Source of the DNA: Nitrososphaerales archaeon TH5895
Lineage (GTDB): Archaea > Thermoproteota > Nitrososphaeria > Nitrososphaerales > Nitrososphaeraceae
Assembly (NCBI GenBank): GCA_014523695.1
Contig: JAATVS010000408.1
Coordinates: forward strand, 1-8,915
Direction of reading: 5' to 3'
Length of the DNA: 8,915 nt
Positions within the stretch are counted from its first letter, which is position 1; every line of letters starts with the position of its first letter. The position numbers and the translations under genes were made by a program. The notes below the pieces were generated by a model that saw only the letters and a list, made by a program, of their open reading frames with translations, ran no database searches and was not told where the DNA came from. Positions 5,895 to 8,915 of the stretch are shown one piece after another.

Positions 5895-6923
5895 TCATTT
5901 CATTTCCCTTTTTGGATAGCTTACAGGGGGGAGAATTTTCTCGAGATCGCTTCGCATAGATTCAAGCCATGGAGGAAGAACTAGTTGTGTACCTAGCGTT
6001 TCGACCTGTTCATCAACTGTAAACCCGGGAGGGTTAGTAGCGATTTCGAAAAGAACTCCACCTGGCTCGCGGAAATAAACAGAATGAAAGTAAAATCGAT
6101 CTATTACAGGAGTAGCATTTAATCGAGCTTTGACTATATTATGGCGCAGGACAATTTGTTGTTCATCAGTCGGAGTACGAAATGCCACATGATGTACTGA
6201 TCCGATGCCAATAAGCGCCTGCTGTGTATAAGGCAGACAGAGGACATCGACAATCTTAGCCCCTCCAACTCCTACTTCTTCCTTGTCAGTGGTAGTAGAT
6301 GATGTAGATGGGGTAGAAGAAATTTCATAGCGGAAACGGCTCCCATCATGTCGTGTGGAGACAAATCCCAATTCGTCAGTCAGAACCGAAGCGGTAAGTT
6401 CGTACCCTTCTTCAGACAGAGTTACAGAATAAAAGCCCCTTATTGCATCTTCAGTAGGTACTGGGCCTCCTTTCCATATGTTGACCTTTCGATCTTCTGC
6501 AGATTTATGTGCTACGAGTTCTAGTTCTAACCCATCTGGATCGTATAACGTAATTACTTGTTCGTCATTAAATCGCTTGTATGGCCCTCTGAACTGTACC
6601 TGTCTTTTCTTCAATCTCTCGATCCAATAATGTATAGAATTCTCAGGTATCAAAAAAGATGTAGCAATTACTTGGCTAATTCCTCGGCGTCCTCTAGGGA
6701 TATTTGGCCAGTGGAAAAAAGTGAGAATAGTACCTGGACGTCCTAGCTCATCGCCATAATAGAGGTGATATGCAGTTGGGTCGTCTTGATTTACCGTCAA
6801 TTTTACTAGCCTGAGGCCCAAATCACCGGTGTAGAAATCGATATTCTTCTGGGGATTGCTAGTTATTGCTGTAACATGATGTATTCCAAAAATATCTCTG
6901 CTCCCCTTGGTGCTACTTGTCAT
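5895..6923 (-). CDS. mhqO: MhqO-type ring-cleaving dioxygenase (VOC superfamily)
   Basis: A 342-residue protein with two glyoxalase/VOC modules, the length and layout of MhqO/MhqA-type ring-cleaving dioxygenases, which act on hydroquinone-type compounds in quinone resistance. Module 1 opens with GIHHVTAIT (His15/His16) and holds FYTGDLGLRLVKLTVNQDD, GRPGTILTFFHWP and LYDPDGLELELV (Glu133/Glu135). Module 2 opens with SVHHVAFRT (His244/His245) and closes with FREPGGVLFEIATNPPGF (Glu293). His and Glu of this kind bind the catalytic divalent metal. A Ser/Thr-rich stretch (residues 202-213) interrupts the region between modules and is probably a loop. The ATG is preceded by a strong purine-rich ribosome site. 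Spacing is 43 bases after the Rieske gene and 56 bases before mhqD, so the three genes probably share a transcript. The role in quinone or aromatic detoxification is inferred from family and neighbourhood. Confidence 0.92.
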   Translation of the reverse strand: MTSSTKGSRDIFGIHHVTAITSNPQKNIDFYTGDLGLRLVKLTVNQDDPTAYHLYYGDELGRPGTILTFFHWPNIPRGRRGISQVIATSFLIPENSIHYWIERLKKRQVQFRGPYKRFNDEQVITLYDPDGLELELVAHKSAEDRKVNIWKGGPVPTEDAIRGFYSVTLSEEGYELTASVLTDELGFVSTRHDGSRFRYEISSTPSTSSTTTDKEEVGVGGAKIVDVLCLPYTQQALIGIGSVHHVAFRTPTDEQQIVLRHNIVKARLNATPVIDRFYFHSVYFREPGGVLFEIATNPPGFTVDEQVETLGTQLVLPPWLESMRSDLEKILPPVSYPKREMK

Positions 6924-6928
6924 TGTTA

Positions 6929-6940
6929 CTCCCTTCCTCC
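6929..6940 (-). promoter_or_regulatory. strong double Shine-Dalgarno of mhqO
   Basis: The minus strand reads GGAGGAAGGGAG ending 5 bases before ATG 6923, offering two overlapping Shine-Dalgarno cores (GGAGG and GGGAG). None of the other AT-rich genes here has a comparable site, which suggests mhqO is translated efficiently as an internal gene of an operon. Confidence 0.75.
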
Positions 6941-6966
6941 ATGCAGTTTGTTTGAATTATCCCTAA

Positions 6967-7293
6967 TCATTCATGCTTTCTAACCAGTATGCTATTTTCT
7001 TCTACCTTTACTTCGTAGGCTGGAACTGGTTGCTGTGCAGGAGGCGTAGTTGGCTCACCTGTCCTCACATCAAATTTAGAACCATGCCAAGGACACTCAA
7101 CATCGTATCCTTCAAGTTTACCTTCATTTAATGATCCACCAAGATGGGTACATATATTTCCAATTGCATAGTAACTTCGATCGACATTGACAATACCGAC
7201 CCTTTCACCGTCTAGGTCAATTGGTCGCATATTAGATGACTGGATATCTTTTGTTTCAGCAACCTTTACAAAATTTGTGCTCAATTCTAACAC
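6967..7293 (-). CDS. Rieske [2Fe-2S] ferredoxin-like protein
   Basis: A 108-residue soluble Rieske protein. Both cluster-binding boxes are intact: CTHLGG (Cys48, His50) and CPWHGS (Cys67, His70), separated by 16 residues, followed by the family's FDVRTGEPTTPPAQ and PVPAYEVKVEE ending. No signal peptide or membrane helix is seen, so it belongs with the small ferredoxins (BphF/NirD-like) that pass electrons to oxygenases or reductases in the cytoplasm. The likely start is GTG 7293, but TTG three codons in (7282-7284) has AAAGGTG at good spacing and would give 105 residues. Being first in a close run with mhqO and mhqD, it may supply electrons to an aromatic-ring enzyme. MhqO-type extradiol enzymes do not normally need a ferredoxin, so the partner is unknown. 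Confidence 0.92.
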   Translation of the reverse strand: MLELSTNFVKVAETKDIQSSNMRPIDLDGERVGIVNVDRSYYAIGNICTHLGGSLNEGKLEGYDVECPWHGSKFDVRTGEPTTPPAQQPVPAYEVKVEENSILVRKHE

Positions 7294-7323
7294 CTTTCAT
7301 ATCTTTAGACTAGTGAACGATTG

Positions 7324-7440
7324 CTATATGGGTTTCTCTATTGCAATTAGTTGGAGCAATTGAATAATAATACTAACCTCCAAATCATCTTCTTTGACAA
7401 TAAGCTCAAATGAGGTCATGGTCACAGATCTAGATGGCAT
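7324..7440 (-). CDS. possible 38-residue peptide in the gap before the Rieske gene
   Basis: A short minus-strand frame from ATG 7440 (or ATG 7419, giving 31 residues) to TAG 7324-7326. It has protein-like composition: FELIVKEDDLEVSIIIQLLQ followed by LIAIEKPI, an acidic start and an amphipathic or hydrophobic helix. TAA immediately precedes the first ATG and no good ribosome site is seen. It may be a real small protein, a remnant, or chance. The rest of 7294-7571 has no other coding signal. Confidence 0.25.
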   Translation of the reverse strand: MPSRSVTMTSFELIVKEDDLEVSIIIQLLQLIAIEKPI

Positions 7441-7477
7441 TTAGTGCGACTTTTCCCTTTCTCGATACCTTAAGAAA

Positions 7478-7497
7478 AAATATATCGGAGTATATTT
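7478..7497. promoter_or_regulatory. TATA-like palindrome in the SRPBCC-Rieske gap
   Basis: Arms AAATATA (7478-7484) and TATATTT (7491-7497) are exact reverse complements around TCGGAG. On the minus strand it contains a TATATTTT-type element that could be an archaeal TATA box for a transcript running to the Rieske, mhqO and mhqD genes, although it is about 185 bases upstream of the Rieske start. The 278-base gap itself suggests the Rieske gene has its own promoter. Confidence 0.35.
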
Positions 7498-7571
7498 CTC
7501 CATTGGTCATTGCAGGTACTAGTTCTCTTAATTGTTACGTTCAAGCTTATTAGTAGTTGTTGCTGAACAGG

Positions 7572-8159
7572 CTATGATGGATATAATTCTTTGACCTCTG
7601 CGAACCGACGCGCCCAATCTGGTGGTACTTGATTGTTTAGAATGGCTTCAAGTCGATCCAGGTACGCATGCCAACCAGGGGCTAAACGTAAAGCTGTCGA
7701 TTTGGTGAGCCGGCTGTGAGTCACAATAAGGAGTGTACCTGAATCGCCGTCCTGCTTGATCTCCCACCTGATAACAGATTTAAGTTCTCCATGAGGGAAC
7801 ATTTGATTAGGAGAGATATGCCACTCATACTCAAAAACGCGGTGAAGATCCCAGACAAGAATATTTCCAGTTACGTGGGATCCTGATACAGTATTGACAA
7901 GATCAATTGCACCACCATTGTACCCGTCGAAGGTTCCTTTGTAATCGGGCAACCATCTGAATATCTCTTTTGGATCTGTAAACGCCTTCCATACTATCTC
8001 TCTTGGATGAGAAAGTCGTCGTTCATACTTTAGTGTTCCGTACTCATCTTCAATGGTTATTGTTCCTTTAGATTCGGTATTCAGTGTTTTTTCGTTCCCA
8101 TTCTCTTGTGTAGACAAGTGCCGTGGCACATTTTCATTTTCTATTTCAATACTTTTCAT
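7572..8159 (-). CDS. SRPBCC/AHSA1-type ligand-binding domain protein
   Basis: A 195-residue protein with a charged, probably disordered N-terminus (residues 1-40) and an AHSA1-like SRPBCC domain (about 42-178). The family signature is clear: YERRLSHPREIVWKAFTDPK, then EIFRWLPDYKG, a central GNILVWDLHRVFEYEW strand pair, and the C-terminal helix PGWHAYLDRLEAIL. Such domains form a deep hydrophobic cavity and bind or process small hydrophobic molecules; many are uncharacterised and the ligand cannot be told from sequence. The ATG at 8159 lacks a Shine-Dalgarno, consistent with a leaderless transcript. It is divergent from the Lrp-type regulator across 117 bases and points into the detoxification genes, so it may share their regulation or ligand (inference). 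Confidence 0.92.
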   Translation of the reverse strand: MKSIEIENENVPRHLSTQENGNEKTLNTESKGTITIEDEYGTLKYERRLSHPREIVWKAFTDPKEIFRWLPDYKGTFDGYNGGAIDLVNTVSGSHVTGNILVWDLHRVFEYEWHISPNQMFPHGELKSVIRWEIKQDGDSGTLLIVTHSRLTKSTALRLAPGWHAYLDRLEAILNNQVPPDWARRFAEVKELYPS

Positions 8160-8276
8160 ATCTGTAACTGTACTGTTGAAGATACTTATCCTTAGGGGAA
8201 GCGAAACTTCCGGTATCAGACAACTTTATTTCCCGTAGTTGTAATAATGAAAGTATGACTCCGGTTGAAGAAGAGA
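8160..8276. promoter_or_regulatory. divergent promoter region between SRPBCC and Lrp-type regulator
   Basis: A 117-base region that must hold the promoters of both genes. Two inverted repeats stand out: GGAAG/CTTCC around CGAAA (about 8198-8212) and ACAACT/AGTTGT at 8220-8225 and 8237-8242. Between the latter arms lies CTTTATTT, a plausible archaeal TATA box for the rightward regulator gene, so binding at the repeat would give autoregulation. Boxes for the leftward gene are less clear. Confidence 0.4.
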
Positions 8277-8915
8277 ATGATACTCGATGAAAATGATCTT
8301 ACTATTCTCCCCACTTTAGCTAGGGACTGTAGAACTTCCTATGGCAGTATCGGCGCACAGATTGGCTTAACTTCAAAGAGTGTAAAGGCGAGAGTAAAGA
8401 AGATGGTAGGCAGTGGAGTCATAGAGAAGTTTGTAGTTAGAGTTAATCCAACAGCTTTTGGTTATAGAACAGCTATTATGATAATCAGAACTAGTAATGG
8501 AATAACTAAGGATGACATCGTCCAGCGTGTCAAGGAATTTGGAGATCTTGCATATCATGTGCATCATGTGGGAAGAACTTCTGTGGCTGCCCTTATCATC
8601 AAAAAACCATTAGATGAGAAGATTATCCAATCATTAAATGATCGCCTAAAACCTGCAACCGTTGTAAGCATTTCTGTTGCTGAACTATCTGTTGCACCAT
8701 CTACTGACCTAAGCGAAACAGATTTGAGAATAATAAAATGTCTCCTGCTATCGGGTGCCAGGATAGAGATATCGGATATTGCCAAGGAAGTGGGCATCTC
8801 TGAAAAAACCACAACAAGACGCCTTAATAGGATGAAGGAAAGCCGTCTATTGGATTTCTCTCTTCAGTGCAGTCCAGCTGCTATGATAGGATATATTCAA
8901 TTTGTTATTCCAATA
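8277..8915 (+). CDS. Lrp/AsnC-type transcriptional regulator with two HTH domains (3' end outside window)
   Basis: 213 codons are present without a stop. Residues 4-52 are an Lrp-type winged HTH (LDENDLTILPTLARD, then IGAQIGLTSKSVKARVKKMV with the recognition helix). Residues 60-140 form an alpha/beta region like the Lrp ligand domain. A second HTH begins at Ser146 (SETDLRIIKCLL, then ISDIAKEVGISEKTTTRRLN) and is followed by the start of a second alpha/beta unit at the window edge. Duplicated Lrp-type regulators of roughly twice the usual size are known in Thaumarchaeota. The ATG at 8277 follows GAAGAAGAG; TTG 8265 is an in-frame alternative; a stop at 8256-8258 excludes anything longer. Divergent orientation makes control of the SRPBCC gene, and perhaps of the quinone-detoxification genes beyond, a good guess. 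The effector is unknown. Confidence 0.92.
   Translation, partial: MILDENDLTILPTLARDCRTSYGSIGAQIGLTSKSVKARVKKMVGSGVIEKFVVRVNPTAFGYRTAIMIIRTSNGITKDDIVQRVKEFGDLAYHVHHVGRTSVAALIIKKPLDEKIIQSLNDRLKPATVVSISVAELSVAPSTDLSETDLRIIKCLLLSGARIEISDIAKEVGISEKTTTRRLNRMKESRLLDFSLQCSPAAMIGYIQFVIPI

Noticed and set aside
8373..8812. Minus-strand open frames at 8373-8567 and 8564-8812.
   Set aside because: Both are antisense to the clear Lrp-type regulator and have no recognisable features.

Overview
The window looks like a piece of an AT-rich archaeal chromosome, most likely a soil-type ammonia oxidiser of the Nitrososphaeria (Thaumarchaeota). The pointers are an Lrp-type regulator with two helix-turn-helix domains, a UBP-type zinc finger protein, little use of Shine-Dalgarno sequences, and very low coding density in the left half. 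This assignment is an inference from gene types and base composition; no rRNA or tRNA marker is present.

Right half (4584-8915), intact and functional-looking. On the minus strand, in transcription order: an SRPBCC/AHSA1-type protein (7572-8159), a Rieske [2Fe-2S] ferredoxin-like protein (6967-7293), an MhqO-type ring-cleaving dioxygenase of the VOC superfamily (5895-6923), an MhqD-type serine hydrolase (5200-5838), and a UBP zinc finger protein with an unexplained N-terminal extension (4584-5105). The dioxygenase/hydrolase pair matches the mhqO-mhqD part of the Bacillus subtilis quinone-detoxification operon; here the electron-transfer neighbour is a Rieske protein. A divergent double-HTH Lrp/AsnC regulator (8277 to the window end, incomplete) shares its upstream region with the SRPBCC gene and is the obvious candidate local regulator.

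Left half (1-4583), a gene graveyard interrupted by one foreign cassette. Reading all six frames shows stretches with protein-like composition that are broken by stops: plus strand 1-194, 176-492 and 3665-4284; minus strand 685-1306, 2194-2379, 2931-3549 and 4285-4473. Only the last is recognisable, as the C-terminus of a zinc-type alcohol dehydrogenase/quinone oxidoreductase. Several keep a single frame over long distances while carrying internal stops that could each come from one C-to-T change in a Gln or Arg codon.

Inside the graveyard is a sharply bounded GC-rich block (about 1307-2163; 41 of 60 bases are G+C in 1741-1800, against 17 of 60 in 2941-3000). It carries two overlapping minus-strand genes with strong Shine-Dalgarno sequences: a 38-residue membrane peptide with a Gly/His tail and a complete DUF1326 protein. 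The block begins TGACGC, ends GCGTCA, and is flanked by ATC on both sides, so it may be a small transposed cassette from a high-GC donor, probably bacterial.
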